Shown here: positions 36,530 through 49,805 of the stretch, one piece after another
Numbering within the stretch: the first letter of the stretch is position 1
How the letters are laid out: each line of letters opens with the position of its first letter
Source of the DNA: Temnothorax longispinosus
Taxonomy: Eukaryota > Arthropoda > Insecta > Hymenoptera > Formicidae
Reading direction: 5' to 3'
Length of the DNA: 64,000 nt
Assembly: GCF_030848805.1 (NCBI RefSeq)
Contig: NC_092358.1
Location: 7,254,001 to 7,318,000, forward strand
Notes under the pieces: model-generated
What the model was told of the DNA's origin: nothing
The model's input: only the letters and a program-made list of their open reading frames with translations
Database searches by the model: none
Position numbers and translations under genes: made by a program

Positions 36530-39337
36530 ATTTATTTTTATTTTACCTGTCCTCAGTTTTTTAAACTCTTTATCTCTGATAAAAAAGCGTCATGTTTTAT
36601 TATATACTTTAGCATTTTTGTGTAAAATTAAAAGGATTGCAAAACTTGATGGAAAATAGGATCTTAATACTGAAATGATCATTTTGCAATATCATAATTA
36701 TTAAGGTATTGGTAGTCGAAGTCAATTTTGCATGTTAATGAATTATCTTATATATTCTATATAAAAAGTAATAATGAGATAAAAGCAAAGCTTATATCGT
36801 GCTATATAAAAATATATTTCCGGCAATTAAATATTAAAAAATAAAATGATGATATAACTTCTTGCGTGATAAACAGTTTCGATTTAAAAAGCAACAAAAG
36901 TTCTGCGGACATACTGTCTACGTATATTTATATCGCCTATACTTAACCCTTGCCACTCATTGATTTTCATGAAGGGGAATCATTTTGTATTCACCATTCA
37001 GATTCGACCTCGTCAGCGTTATATTCATAAAATCTTGTATTTCCAATAGCTTTTTTCTCAGTTTAAAAAAATATATTTGTTATAGATAATATCGGGAAAA
37101 AAATGTTAAGATTGATAAAATTATTTGTAAATAATAAGATAAATCATATTGCTTTATAATCTGCAATTATGGAACAATGAAAGCTCATAATGTCTAATTT
37201 TAATTTGCAAAAATTAATAATAATAATAAAATTATGACAAGAATAATAATAGTAATTATATAATTATATCTACATATAATCATATCTACATACATAAAGG
37301 AAAATATACATTTTAACATATGATAGAAATATGCACAGAATCAATTCAAGCGTTACACTTCCTCAATTTTGATTGCAGAAAACGTAAGGAACATTCTCAG
37401 AAAGTACAGTTAAAATGATAAATCTGATAATAATAAAATAAATGATCCTTGATTCGCTTACTTCGTTGGCGATTTAATTTATTAGAATCTCGCTGGTCTT
37501 TTAGAGTAGAAACCTCGCAATGAAGATTTCACGAATGCCATCCTTCTTCGTAGTGGATCCACGTGCTCCGCCTTCCGAAAGTAAAAATTAAACGACGCCG
37601 CGTTGCGCTGTCACGGCGATATTGGCAACATGACTGGCTGGTCCTCTGGAAGCGATGCTCCCAGCCGAGAAAACTTCCAAAATGACGGATGAAGTATGAA
37701 TATTGTAGCGTATCGTGTGCCACGCGCACAAAGAGAGTCAGCTTGATTAATTGAAGGGATTCCCCCGGGAAAATGTTTTACGTGACGCAGATGTCGCGTT
37801 TAATGAAAAAAACACGTATATGTTTTGCAGTGTAGAAACAGCGATTTGTATTAAAATTTACAAAGTGTATAAGTAATATATAAGTAATATATTATATTTA
37901 ACATAATAAAAAACTTTACGTGACATTTTGTCAAATAAATTATAAATAATTTTTTAGCATACATGAAATTTCTTTAAAAATGCATTTATACTGTTTTTAT
38001 TGCGACAGTAATGCCGTTTTTCCGCGAAATACGTCGTCGGTTGCATTTGTAAAAAATTTATGTACATTATTAAAAATGTGGAACGGAACACTCATATGAA
38101 TACTGTGACGCATTGCGTTATTTGTGGCAACTTATTAATTATGAATTAGAAGCTTTCTGATTATATTATTTTTCTATTGTTCGTTGCAATGTGCCGCTTT
38201 TGATGAAAAGATATTTAACTGTCCGACAAAATCCATGAGACTGTAAAAATGCCGAATGAAATATCCGCATGAATATTAGAGTATATCATATTTCAATGCA
38301 TGCATCTCGTTAATTATGAAACAGAGAGATATGGAACGATATTTAGTGCTAATTATTTTTCCGTGAAATATATCGTACGTATCATTTTACACACACACGC
38401 ACACACAAGCTTGGCTTATTTATCTGTAACAACAAATTTCCCATTGTTCGTAACAATAAGCAAACTATAACTTGCAATATTATTTAAATTTGTATTTGCG
38501 TGTCTATTTACATACACGCGTAAGCAAGTTATAACGATAACGCGAAACAGGTAAAAAGGATGCAAATAACTACTACAGAATATAAATTAGCAATTTTTGT
38601 CTTTCCATTAATTAATAAAAAATATAACGAGAAGAGACAAAAGCTAGGTGTAATTTCATATTTATTTATGCATGCGTGTTTCCGATTTACATTATACTTT
38701 TTGTTAATCTAAATCTTTGCTGGTACGATTATTTTTAAAAGCTAAAATAGTCGCTTTCTTTTATTTCACTATTTTTGCTAACTTTGTTATCGGGACGGAC
38801 TTGTATGGAATTCATGTTCATTAAGGTCGCAATAACCGCGCGTTTATCGAGACGATCGAACGCACGGCAATTTTGCAATTTCCCGAGAGCTCGCTCGGCA
38901 AGATTAACGGCTACTATGCGCGGCTGCGAAATGTCGGGAAGTGATAACAGAGAGCCGCTGTAACAGCAGCAACAGCACTAGCTGCACAGCAACGCAGCGG
39001 CGCAGTTAACGCGATTATTCGCAATAAGCGCCGTAATAGAGCCACCTTCAAGATTATGGTAATGCATGCGCCGGCTCGCGTTATATAGCCGTAATGCGAT
39101 CGACCCCTTTCGCACGCTGATTATTGATCTCTATTGATATAATTTGTATAAATCCGCGACGGAGGCCGCGATTCAATGCTGATGGTAATCGAAAAGAATG
39201 CAGAGCGAATTTCGAATTTCGTTCATCGAGATTATTTATCGCGGCGTCGAGTCCACGTCGTTCGAGATTACGTTTCCCATAAAATACTTCAACATCAAAG
39301 ATTATTGATAATTATTGATAATTGGTAATTATTATCA
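36530..39337. other. AT-rich DNA without recognised genes
   Basis: Mostly AT-rich with no open frame of note. A GC-richer patch at about 38800-39260 has stop-poor sequence but no splice context. A short CA run lies at about 38392-38408. Confidence 0.5.
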
Positions 39338-39558
39338 CACTGAGAAAAAAAATTTGTCAATCCCAAGAAATATTTAGTTCGATACGTTCAACTAAACATT
39401 TTAGTTAGTTAACTAAACATTAGTTGAATTAATTAATTCTTGATTAAAGAAACGAAATAAATTGTTGAAACAACTAATATTTAGTTAACTAACTAAAATG
39501 TTTAGTTGAACGTATCAGACTAAATATTTCTTGGGATTAACAATTTTTTTTCCCAGTG
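39338..39558. mobile_element. Hairpin MITE with CACTGRGAAAAAAAATT ends
   Basis: Each arm of about 90 bp pairs with the other. The left end CACTGAGAAAAAAAATT and the reversed right end CACTGGGAAAAAAAATT both continue through AATCCCAAGAAATATTTAGT and then ATACGTTCAACTAAACATTT. The length is 221 bp and it is non-coding. The arms are very similar, which suggests a fairly recent insertion or maintenance as a palindrome. The CACTG terminus matches the MITE at 1942. Confidence 0.9.
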
Positions 39559-41541
39559 CATTAATTCAGTTGTATTATATGCGAATTATATTCGGACCCT
39601 CTGCAAATAAAATGCTTGATTTGTTTCGCTGATATGTTCCCTGCTTAGCTGTAAGTTTTTACAATAGTTATTTAAATAATTATTACGTTTATAAATTCAT
39701 TTTTTCATTTCAAACAAACTTTAGTTGTGGAGAAAAGTCTTTTAAAATTACGCGCGACCGTATAGGTATATCTTAGCACACTTTTAAACTTGGCTTTAAA
39801 TATTTTTCACCGCAGTTGCTGCGAATGTAATTGTTTTATCAACTTTTACAGCACAACGGGTGGTAATTTCAGTTTCTTGTTATATAACACTGCTAACTGC
39901 GAGATTTCCTTCGGGATATGAGAGACTGTTTCGTCGCGCTTCGTGTAAAGTAAATGTATATTCGAAGCTGTTTCTGTAGAATGTTATGATAGTAGTCGCC
40001 AGAATATTGAACACACAGTTCACGTTTCGCGTTGTGTTAATAAATATTGTTCATTTAGAGTGACTCTATTTAAGGTATATGAAACAATTGCTTAAATATG
40101 AGATTTTGTATACGTGGACGTAAAAATATGCTCTACGATCTCCATAGAGAGTAATTCCGCAATAATTTTTCCATATTCTATATACAATAATATATATTCA
40201 CGTAGCTTCCAGTTACAAATTCTTACACGAAAAGAACATATCTCGTGTAAAACGCACGTAACGTTTCCTTTATCTCAACTTCTGAAGTTTACCGCTAGGC
40301 TTTGGTTCCATTCTGTATACAATCTAACATCAACGTCACCTGCGTACTGTATAATCAAATGTCAACACGATGAACGACACATGAATATTCCTTCCACCGC
40401 GTCCAATTGCGTCATCAGATTGGCAAGTGCTTCGTAAACGGACTGTCAATGCTCTCGTGGATATCGATGTGCAATCAGATGCGCTCCGTACGTGTATTAG
40501 TGTATTGACAATATAACTGTTCTTTTGTTGAAGAGGGATACGTAGTTACCGCGAAGGAATGTGGTTTTGGTGGAGGAGCGATATCGTGGGAAACAAAGTA
40601 TCGCACAAGCTGTCCTTTGGTGAACACCTCTAAAGTGCAGCGACGGTATAATTAAATTCTGTCGCGGTCCAATTAAATTTCCTATATGGTCCTGCATACC
40701 GCGCGCATCAATGTGCAACGCGATATATGCAAATAGGCGGAGAGCCGCGCGGACCAGCAATAATAATGAACTTGCTGCATGCGCGGCAAGTTATTCCGTG
40801 CGACTATCATCTCGAGAATCGTCGGCGGGAGCACGAAGAGCACGCGCCGCGCCGCTCGTTTCGACCTAACGATGGATATCCTGGAGCAATGACTAATAAT
40901 ACGCTCATATGGACGCTCGAATGTCCGTATTCGCGGCACGTACTTAACGCTAAACGCTCTCATTTGATTCTCTCCTTATTCGTTTTATCGCGAGACTCGC
41001 GGCGTTATCGTGGACCTCGACTTTCGTTCCCGGGGATATAGTGAAAACGTATTTTATGTTTAACGCGATGGGATATTTATAGGGCCGGAAAGAGAGCGGT
41101 AGTCACACAAATTGGAAGCTTTTTCAATGTACGCGAGATAGGATTATAGAATAAAATTATTTGCAGATAAAAAGGATATCGCTTTTCTTTTGCTTTCAAA
41201 GAAATATAATATTTGAACGTTTTATACATATATTTACTGCAGGTAAATGCATGAAATAAATATTGTTCGAAATTTACGAAAAACGTTAATTAAAATTGTG
41301 ACACAAAAAGTTGAACATGCATATACAGATGTATCGCAATTCTAATAATAATAGATGTTTTCAAGAAAAATATAATATGGAATATTGCGCCTTTGTGCCA
41401 TAATTCCACTGTGAAAGGGGAATAAAGCGCAGTCTACGTTTCAATACATTTACAATACAACTGAGAGCTCGGTTTTATTACTGTCTTTTTATGACAATTG
41501 TTCGCATAAGTCCTCTTTCAAGAAAGTTTATTAATTTGAAA

Positions 41542-41544
<3 letters not shown>

Positions 41545-41577
<33 letters not shown>
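41545..41577. repeat. (AG)16 microsatellite
   Basis: A pure AG run of 33 bp. Confidence 0.95.
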
Positions 41578-41581
<4 letters not shown>

Positions 41582-43198
41582 GAGAAAAAAGGATATTGTT
41601 CAAATCGTGAAATTGTTTTTGAAAATGGCAAGTAATACAATACATTTTATTGTTTATTTCGATTACTGTTATTTAATTAGTAATAAATATTGGAAAAAGG
41701 GTAAAATGTGACTTTAATTAATGCGCGCGATTTTTTAATAGAAAGTTAAAAATCGCAAGTAAAAGATAACTTAAGCAAAAACTGTTTCATAGTTTTAACT
41801 TTAGCTCATAGGAAGACGAGTAAAGAAAGAGAAAGAAATCGTGAAAATAAAAAAAAACGTTTATAGAGACACGTGTATTTCGTATATCGCATCTCAAATG
41901 ACAAAAGATATTCAGGAGAAACATTACACGAAAACGTGACGCTGTATCTCGCACTAGTGTCATCGTAAAAAAGAAAATGATACGATAGCGCGCATTTTGT
42001 TTCGAATTTCACGCGATATTGCTGCTGACATGTAGATGGACAAAGTATACTTTCAAGATCTCGCTACACCATTGTACATTGCATCGAATTTCAAAAGTTA
42101 TTTGTTATCCGCGAACGTTAAAACATTTAACAATTTAACAATTAATATTTCCTCCCTTTGTCAATTTATGCACTGATTTATAACGAATTTTAATGAAATT
42201 TTCAACTAGAATTTTCAATGATTATCCGACGTTAAAAATTTCGATGATATCCGACGTTAAAAATTTTCAGGTTACCTTTCAGCTGAAAACTCATTATTTT
42301 CTGAATTACACATTACATTGAAGTATGCCAGACAGGGTTATTTAACATTAAATGTTAAGCTAGATCTGAACTAAAATTTTTTATAGTTTATTGAATTTTT
42401 TATCGGTAATTAATGCTGATGGAATTTTAAATTATGGTCCAATTATCGAGATATGAAAAAAATTTGGAACATTTTCAGCGTGGTACTGACGTTCAGTACG
42501 TTTTACATGCAAATAATACTATAAAGCGTTTCCGTGAATTTCAAGACGGTTTTGTACATTTTCGCGTGCGGAAATTAACCGGCGCGTTTTTCGCGTCTCG
42601 ATAATCCATTGGGATTCCCGATAATGCTGCAGCACGTGCTTTTCGATATCGAATCCATATCGAGTGCATGTTCGTTTCTATTTCGGCGATATATAATTCG
42701 TTTCATACGTTTATCACGCATAACCGTACTTCATGTTACGTCACGGTGCTGAAATCGATATTTAATACCAGCGGAAGAATGTATACGCGATTAATACGAA
42801 AATCCTGGAAAGGAAAGAACACCTGTGATACATGTCGTGGCATCGATCCATCGAAACTGTTAAAATTGCGGATATATGAGGCGGAAAATTGAGGCAGGAG
42901 ATCGTCTATATCCAATAAAAATTGTACAACATTTTTAAGTGTAGCCGATTAATTTTGAATTAATCTATCTTGGGAAACAGAAAGATGAGGATGAGGTTAC
43001 CCAGATTATCGAATGATGAAAATTCAGAATAAAAATAATCATGATCGGCGACAACTTCTGATTCACCCTGTACATCTCGCGAGGGATAACAACGTGAACC
43101 GCCGCGGGATAAATTCGCAGCCGGTTTCGACCGCCGTTATATGCGCAAAGTATCACTCGATAACTATAAACGGGAACTGACATTAATGATATCTCTTT

Positions 43199-43256
43199 CT
43201 CTCTCTCTCTCTCGGTCTCTCGAGATCTATCTTTTTCTCTTTTGTTTGTATTGCAG
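43199..43256 (+). other. (CT)n tract and strong 3' splice-site-like sequence
   Basis: A (CT)7 run and a further pyrimidine-rich stretch, CTTTTTCTCTTTTGTTTG, precede TATTGCAG, whose AG lies at 43255-43256. This is a good acceptor by rule. The following sequence opens an 85-codon ATG frame at 43281 with no recognised motif and no clear donor. It may be a cryptic site created by the microsatellite. Confidence 0.3.
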
Positions 43257-45236
43257 TAAAATTGCCGCGTACCAAATTATATGCTTTTCATGACGGTGTT
43301 TTACGACCATCGCAGCCTGCCGTATAGCAATAGAGACACGCAGTACAGTGCAGCAGGTGCTCTTCGATGTCGCGAGATGATATCGAGGGGAACCTGTCTG
43401 TCTCCCTTCACAATGGGACGCATTAATCTACCGGCACTGCCGGCTCCATATATCTTGTTACCTAATGCACATAGAATATTGTTTTTCACAATCCACGTCC
43501 CACGTCTCACAAATACAATGATATCATCTATTTTATAACAAAAATGAAATTGATGAAAGTAATATCAATTTTTAGTAGTGCATCAGTTTGTCGTTTTTTT
43601 TTAATCATCAAGATAAAATTCTAGAAAATTTTATAACGTTCCATATATGCTTATTTATTATTTGTCTTGATATTTTATATAATGTTACATATAATGTTAA
43701 TGAAGCTGATTTTAACCGTAAAATAAATTAAATTTTGTGTATACGTACAATTAGATTTTGTGTTAATAAATGTCAAGTATTAATTTGCTAATTTAATAAA
43801 TCGTTGAAATTGTTGATGAGGCATCTTTCGATAGCGTTTATTAAAATGTATGAGACCGTCAATTCGTGAATATGTGACCATTAGCCAGAGCAGAGCAGCG
43901 ATCTCATAATCAGTTTGACAGGAATATCGATAAGTGATATTAATCATTATTAACGTGTGATCTATTACGGAATTTACTATTAGTGACTACCTGTCACTAT
44001 GATATTAAATTAATTGTTGACAATTAGCGTCGTGATAAGTCCGGCGATAAATTAATTAAAAGCGATGAGTAAATAACAATTTTAGTAAAATTAATTTAAC
44101 GTTGAATGTTGCCGTTTTGCTTTTATGCTTCTTTGGATGTTTAGAATCTGCCAAGAATATAACTTATTTTTCATACACGTCCAACGTGATGGATGAATAA
44201 TACTGATGGATTTGTGCTCACGTTGCAAAGCTTTTACACAACGTGTCTCAAAGCTTTTAGGTACTATATTAATATTAACGGTCAAGCAAAAATAAAAATT
44301 AATTATTTAAAATTTATGAAAAAGTATTCACACACATGTATGTATACATATAAATGTACATACGTCTATAAGAACAATAATATTACTTGAGAATGATAAC
44401 TATTAAATAAAATTATCTCATATATTGTTGCACATAGTATAGTTTGCTAATGCGATATATATATATGTATATTTATTATAAATAATTATGTAACAATATT
44501 ATACATTACATTACATATTATATAACATTTCATATGATATTCTACGGGGGCGGGGAAGGAAAATATTTATATTGTTCGACAGCAATGCATCGTCAATGGG
44601 ATGTATTAAACTCAACGTATGGAGATGTATAGAACATCATTTGTCGTGCAAACACGAGGCATATTATTTGGCAAATTCAGTAGCCCGCTAATCAAAGCGT
44701 TGTGTCCATGAGTAACGCGCAAATTCGGTTGAACAACGACAAACAATTCGGTCTGTGCGGAGAATCATCAACTTCTGGCTACAGGTCTCATTGCAGCGCG
44801 TCTGCTCCATGAATTAATCTTTATTGATATAACGTACTTTTATTGGCGTTAATGCAATAGCACGTTAGGCGTATCGCCGTGGGAGAACAATTGGCGATAA
44901 TATTCTCAGATCGTAACTGCTATCGCTGTTACCATTATTCGTTAAGATTACGGATTTTCGATTGTTAATAAAGAATTCGGTAGAATTTCAAGCTCCCTAA
45001 TTTATCAAACTGACGCATTCAAAATTTAATAAATTAACCGCATTCAAAGTTCTGTAAATTAAGATTATACTTTGATGTAAAGAAAATGTTTATACAATTT
45101 GTCGATTATGTTTTTTATTTGTCCCTTTATTAATTTTGCGTGGAAAAAGAGGTTGAAATTTCGCTCGCGTTACATTTTTCGAAAAAGGTAATTAAGTTCT
45201 TTCATTATTCTGTTTCAATTCGTTGCATACACGGGA

Positions 45237-45261
45237 CACGTGTGGTATGAATGCACACGTG
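45237..45261. promoter_or_regulatory. Two CACGTG E-boxes 13 bp apart
   Basis: The perfect E-boxes CACGTG at 45237-45242 and 45256-45261 lie about 60-90 bp upstream of a CpG-rich segment with a small ORF. Paired canonical E-boxes are typical bHLH targets, for example Clock/Cycle or Myc/Max. Here the role is inferred only from the motif. A short palindrome, TTAAGCG-T-CGCTTAA, follows at 45293-45307. Confidence 0.35.
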
Positions 45262-45323
45262 AATAAACGAGAATTGCATTTCGCGAGGTGCGTTAAGCGT
45301 CGCTTAATTAACGCTCCCTCGAA

Positions 45324-45551
45324 ATGAAATTTAATCGTGTCCTTGCGGCTGTTTCAGCTGCTCTCTCAGAACAATATCGGCGTATGCGCGTGCCGATTTA
45401 CCGTTTTGCGGGAACAGGCGAGAGGGCTCGTGCAGAGAGAGAGTCGCTTTTGGAGAGTCGAGCCGCCCTTCCGCTTTTAATGCGTATATATCGCGGGATA
45501 CTGCTACTGCTTGCGCGTTTGTTCCGCATCGTTGTGCGTAAACGCCTCTAG
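45324..45551 (+). CDS. Hypothetical 75-codon small ORF, basic with hydrophobic C-terminal helix
   Basis: ATG at 45324 (G at -3) opens 75 codons. The protein starts MKFNRVLAAVSAALSEQYRR, has a charged middle rich in E and R (about residues 33-45), then a hydrophobic stretch near residues 58-70 (GILLLLARLFRIVV) bounded by arginines and ending RKRL. That layout would suit a small membrane-anchored or mitochondrially targeted microprotein. No homologue is recognised. It lies in a CpG-rich patch with two E-boxes upstream. The opposite strand is also open for 84 codons, so chance in stop-poor DNA is a real alternative. No poly(A) signal is evident close behind. Confidence 0.25.
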   Translation: MKFNRVLAAVSAALSEQYRRMRVPIYRFAGTGERARAERESLLESRAALPLLMRIYRGILLLLARLFRIVVRKRL

Positions 45552-46222
45552 CGACGTGCATTAGCGTTTCGCCGATATTTGGCAAGGGAGAAGTGATTAA
45601 TTAACGCGGGAACCGTAAATCCCGACTGGTTTGATCGTTGAGAGAAGACACAACTCAAATATGGCGAGTGCTTCCCATGTTTGCGGATCTTCTACGCTCT
45701 CTCTCTTTCTCCCCCTCTCTCTTTCTTTCTCCATAGTTTCTCTCGTAGTATACATTACGAGAATACGTAATACATAATATACGATATGGAATTTGTATGA
45801 TATTCTCAACACTGTTAATTTTTTTTTGTAATTGACAATTTTAGTGTACACTATCTAATTATTGCTCCTCATTTCGATTCCTGACTTGTCGAAATGACCA
45901 TTGCGAAGCGCATCGTTGATCACAATTTAATAATTAATGCGAATTGCCGGTGCTAGTAAATTCTTTGCGAGAGCTTTCCCATCGCGTTACAAATTCGCAA
46001 CGACATCACCGTAACCCTTGCAGCAATTTATTACGTCGCCAGGTAAGCTAAATTACAACCGACGACGGTTCATTAATTATCGACAGCGCGGTCGTTCTCA
46101 AGGTCGACATAATTGATCGCGACTGTCTCGGGAAGTCTATTAAATTGCTTCGAGAAATGGAGAAGCTGCGCCGGCATATCGAAACGTCTTTTCCCGTTAT
46201 TCAGCGAAATACGTCTGTCGTG

Positions 46223-46249
46223 TCTCTCTCTCTCTCTCTCTCTCTCTCT
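46223..46249. repeat. (TC)13 microsatellite
   Basis: A pure TC run of 27 bp. Confidence 0.95.
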
Positions 46250-49200
46250 TTCAGTCTGTTTTTTTCTTTATCTCGTCCGATTAACGTCACTGTAATTGAC
46301 TTAAGTCCGCGACGTCGAAACTCGGGAACGGCAAATAAAACGAGCCCTCTCGCGCGGGTGTGACTTTATTCCGGTCGCGTCCACCGGAGAACCGCGACAG
46401 GGACGCGAAGGGAGGACGAAAGGGAGGAAGGGGTGGCTCTCGGCACTCAATTTAAATACAAATTAAATGACAGCCCCGGCTGCCTCTCGGCTACCGCTTT
46501 GTCGAGATTTCTAGCATGGAAATTCGATTTACCCGAACTAATTGCCGCGCGGCGCGGCATGGCTCGGCTCGTCGCGTGGCTACTTTTTATGTCACACAGC
46601 GCGGATACCGTTGCGTGGAAATGGCGCGGGGACTTCGAGGCCCTTTTTTCTATATGGGTCATTTTCTTTAAACTTTAACTGTATCACGCTTATATACGAA
46701 CGTCTTATAGAGATATAAATAATGTAATTTGTTCAGCTTTATGAAAAGAAAATTATTTTTCAAAAGAATAAAGGGGAAAAGAGAGAGAGAGGAATACGTA
46801 ACTAAATTATAAAGAAACGAAATATTTAACGAAACGGGAAATTTTAAAATGAAAACGTTCAAAACGGGAGTAACAAACGAAATTACTGTGGTCGGAGAGA
46901 ATATCGAGTGACTTAAATGAATATTGGTTAAATCTTATTAAGTCGAGTTATTGTATTTTCCTCTTCGAGCGTCCAGCACCGCGAGACAGTGCTTTAATAA
47001 CGCATTTTCATTATCCTTTCTGAAACTTGATTAGCTGATCCATATGTATGCACGGAGGAGAGCATCGAACTCGGCGAGGGTCAAAGTAGGATCAGACTCC
47101 AGCGACAAGGGTTGGGAAACTGCATTGCATTCATTAGTTGATACCGTTATTGTTGGGAAAGCGGACGACGCACGTCTGGGTACCGGATGTCTGGCCGTTC
47201 GCCAAACTGGTCGGCTCCGACCGACGTCAGCTCGTCGAATTTCCAATGCAAACGCCACTCGCGTCGCCCCCTTCTCGAGATCTCGCGATCCGTCTTTCGT
47301 CCCGTCGCGTCGCAATCACACGCGCTTTCTTCCTCTTTCACAAACTTCACCTTCCACCCCCTTTGCCCTTCCTCGTTTCCTCGTTCTCCCTCGCTTCTCT
47401 CATTCTTTTCTTCTTTTTCTATTCGATACGCTCACCCTCGGGAAAGAAAATCGAGACATTCCCGACATTTTCGCTTTTCCCGAGTCGACCGCGGGCTCAA
47501 TTTTGCCGGAAAATTCCTCTCCGTGGTCTTTTGTGGCGAACATAGGCGAGATCGAGGAACGCGAATAAAACTACCGCGGGAGACCGGACTAGTTTGGTAT
47601 GCCCCGAAAGATTCTATCGATTTCGCCGACCTCACGGGATGGTTTTTTTTCTGTTAGCACGTTTTCTTGTCAGACCTTTTCTTTCGAGCGTATACACGAG
47701 GAGAAATAAGTTCCGCGTTCTTTTCTTACTTTATTCGAAAATTTTGTACGAATTTATATTCCAATTTTAATTTTTACGTTATAAAAAATTAGATTTATTC
47801 ATAATGCTTTGTGATAAAATGTAATATAATTAAAAATGCGTGGAATATCTTCAGTAAGGTGAATAAAGGAGCTTTAATTCAACTCTTTCTCGATATTTTT
47901 CTCGAAATAATTAATAAATTAAAGAAACTATAATACACAATTACATATAAAGTAAAATGACTGTAAAATTTATTTAAAATGTACAATTCGTCGAGAATTT
48001 ATATACGAGCTTGATAAAAGCTAACTATTACCGATTGCAGCAATATTCTACGGTACATTACAATCTTTTTAGTCGGAAAGTCTTCTTACTTTGAAACTGT
48101 TATCTCTTCTTCCCGTTGAAACGGGAGATTACCGGGCAAATTTACCGTATATTACGGGGTTGCGTTAATCCCGCGGGAACGCGGGCGGTGGGGCCCGAGT
48201 TCTGCAGCTTTTACCTCGTCGCTTTGTAATCCCATTACAACACAACGAGTTGCGGTAGTTCCGGCTGGAAATAACTGGAACAAATGTTAGCTCATGATGC
48301 CGCGAGTAACCGGAAATGGCGCGGTACAACTACCGCCCGGATATATTGGGAAGATCTTTTGACGGCGCGGCGCGGTTTCTGTTACACTCTCGCAGCACTT
48401 GGTATCTTATCCATCTTCCGTGTATGCTGGTATTACATCTCTGAGAACATATTCAGAGTTTCCCGGAAACTCCTACTGTATAATTTCTCGTAACAATCTT
48501 AAAGTAAAAACTCAAAATTTTAACTTAACATTTAAATGAGTAAGTTCAGACATATTTAAGAAATTATCAACATTTTACTATATAGTCATCTTTTTTCTTG
48601 TCCATTTTTAATATAAAATAATCCGGCAAAAAAGAGTAAAATTCAGAGTAAAATTTTAGAGACACAGAATTAACAACAGATTAAATCAAGAACAAGAATA
48701 ATAACCAATTTTTATGTGCTTCGGAAAGAATACGTTTCATTTTTAATCTAAGGGAGCTTTTTTGATCTCACGTTTTCCAAACTTTTTTCTTCGATGTTTG
48801 CTTCTTTCACTATTTTCCACGTGTCTCATATAAACGACTTAATCGGATTTTTGTCTGCGAACCAACCAACGGCAGAAATTAGCCGAGAGACTTTGATGCG
48901 TCACGTTAGAGCGCTCAGGATCGATATCTCGCAGAAGTAATCTGTCCCTCGTAATAGGATTTCGTCGGGAGTTCTTGCTGCCCCGTTTTCCTCTAGGATT
49001 AGCTCGTTGGAGTTACATGTCTCGCGCGTGGGTTGTCCTTGCTAATATGTTTAATAAGAGGACCGAATGTTACGGGTCAAGACGGGAAGACGGTATTCTG
49101 CAAAAGGTCCTGGGATATCATCGGCCAAGAACAAAGCCTCCAATGCTTTCGAATGCTAACAAGATACAGTGAATATAACGAATATAGATATGGAAAGGAG

Positions 49201-49769
49201 AGATGTAGAAAAGCAAATTTTGAATACATGATGTCTATACATATAAGTTTCGACAAGGCAACGGAGAAGAATGAAAACGGAGAAAAGGAGAAACATTTTC
49301 TTCTTCAAAATTGTATACATATATGAGAAAGCCGAGAGTGTCTAAATTATATTGCTTGTATCAAGAAATAAATTAGTTCGATTTTATGATAAGAAAATAT
49401 CTTAAAATATAATTAAAGGATAAACTAGCTTTTGGACACACTTTTTTGTTATTAGGCAATTTTATAACTAATTGCCAGACGTATGAAAAAAGAATTGAGT
49501 AGTCAAGGCGAATACGCTTTTTCGCACTTTTGCGAAGGGACCGAGTGGCGCGACGGCGTAATTTAGGAGCGTTTATTAACCCGCGCAGAGCCGTAAACAT
49601 AAAAGGGGGCGACAAGTTACTATGGACGGTTGAAAGGGCTGAGAGTGGAAGGTTGGAAGGAAGGTTCGTTCGGGTTGCCCGAACACATATTTCGCCTACA
49701 AAGCCCGGGTGTGTATGCCATCCCTCCGTGGTCTTTTCGTCGAAACACACTTGCGGATTTAACTCCGGC

Positions 49770-49805
49770 GCTTTGGAGAACCCTTCCGCTTTGGAGAACC
49801 CCTCC
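49770..49805. repeat. 18-bp tandem duplication
   Basis: GCTTTGGAGAACCCTTCC is followed at once by the same 18 bp with one T-to-C change. In the + frame it would encode a repeated ALENPS block, but the containing frame is not recognised as a gene. Confidence 0.85.

Larger units (their letters stand above)
39560..45236. other. AT-rich DNA with GC-richer patches, no recognised genes
   Basis: GC-richer patches lie at 40680-41040, 42540-42860 and 43080-43510. A 104-codon ATG frame (40727-41041) and an 85-codon ATG frame (43281-43538) show no motif. Near 42205-42265, ATCCGACGTTAAAAATTT occurs twice in tandem context. A G-rich stretch, GGGGGCGGGG, lies near 44547. Confidence 0.45.

Noticed and set aside
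43050..43085. ATTCACCCTGTACAT, reminiscent of the ends of some insect repeats
   Set aside because: No matching inverted end or duplication was found nearby, so no element can be bounded.
46010..46045. Possible micro-exon between CCCTTGCAG and CCAG/GTAAGC
   Set aside because: Only about 20 bp, with a moderate donor and no coding context. Likely chance.
47044..47657. Open frames of 174, 156 and 135 codons on the + strand
   Set aside because: All three frames are open over the same CpG-rich, stop-poor stretch, with low-complexity S/R/F/L protein and no splice sites. Composition explains them.
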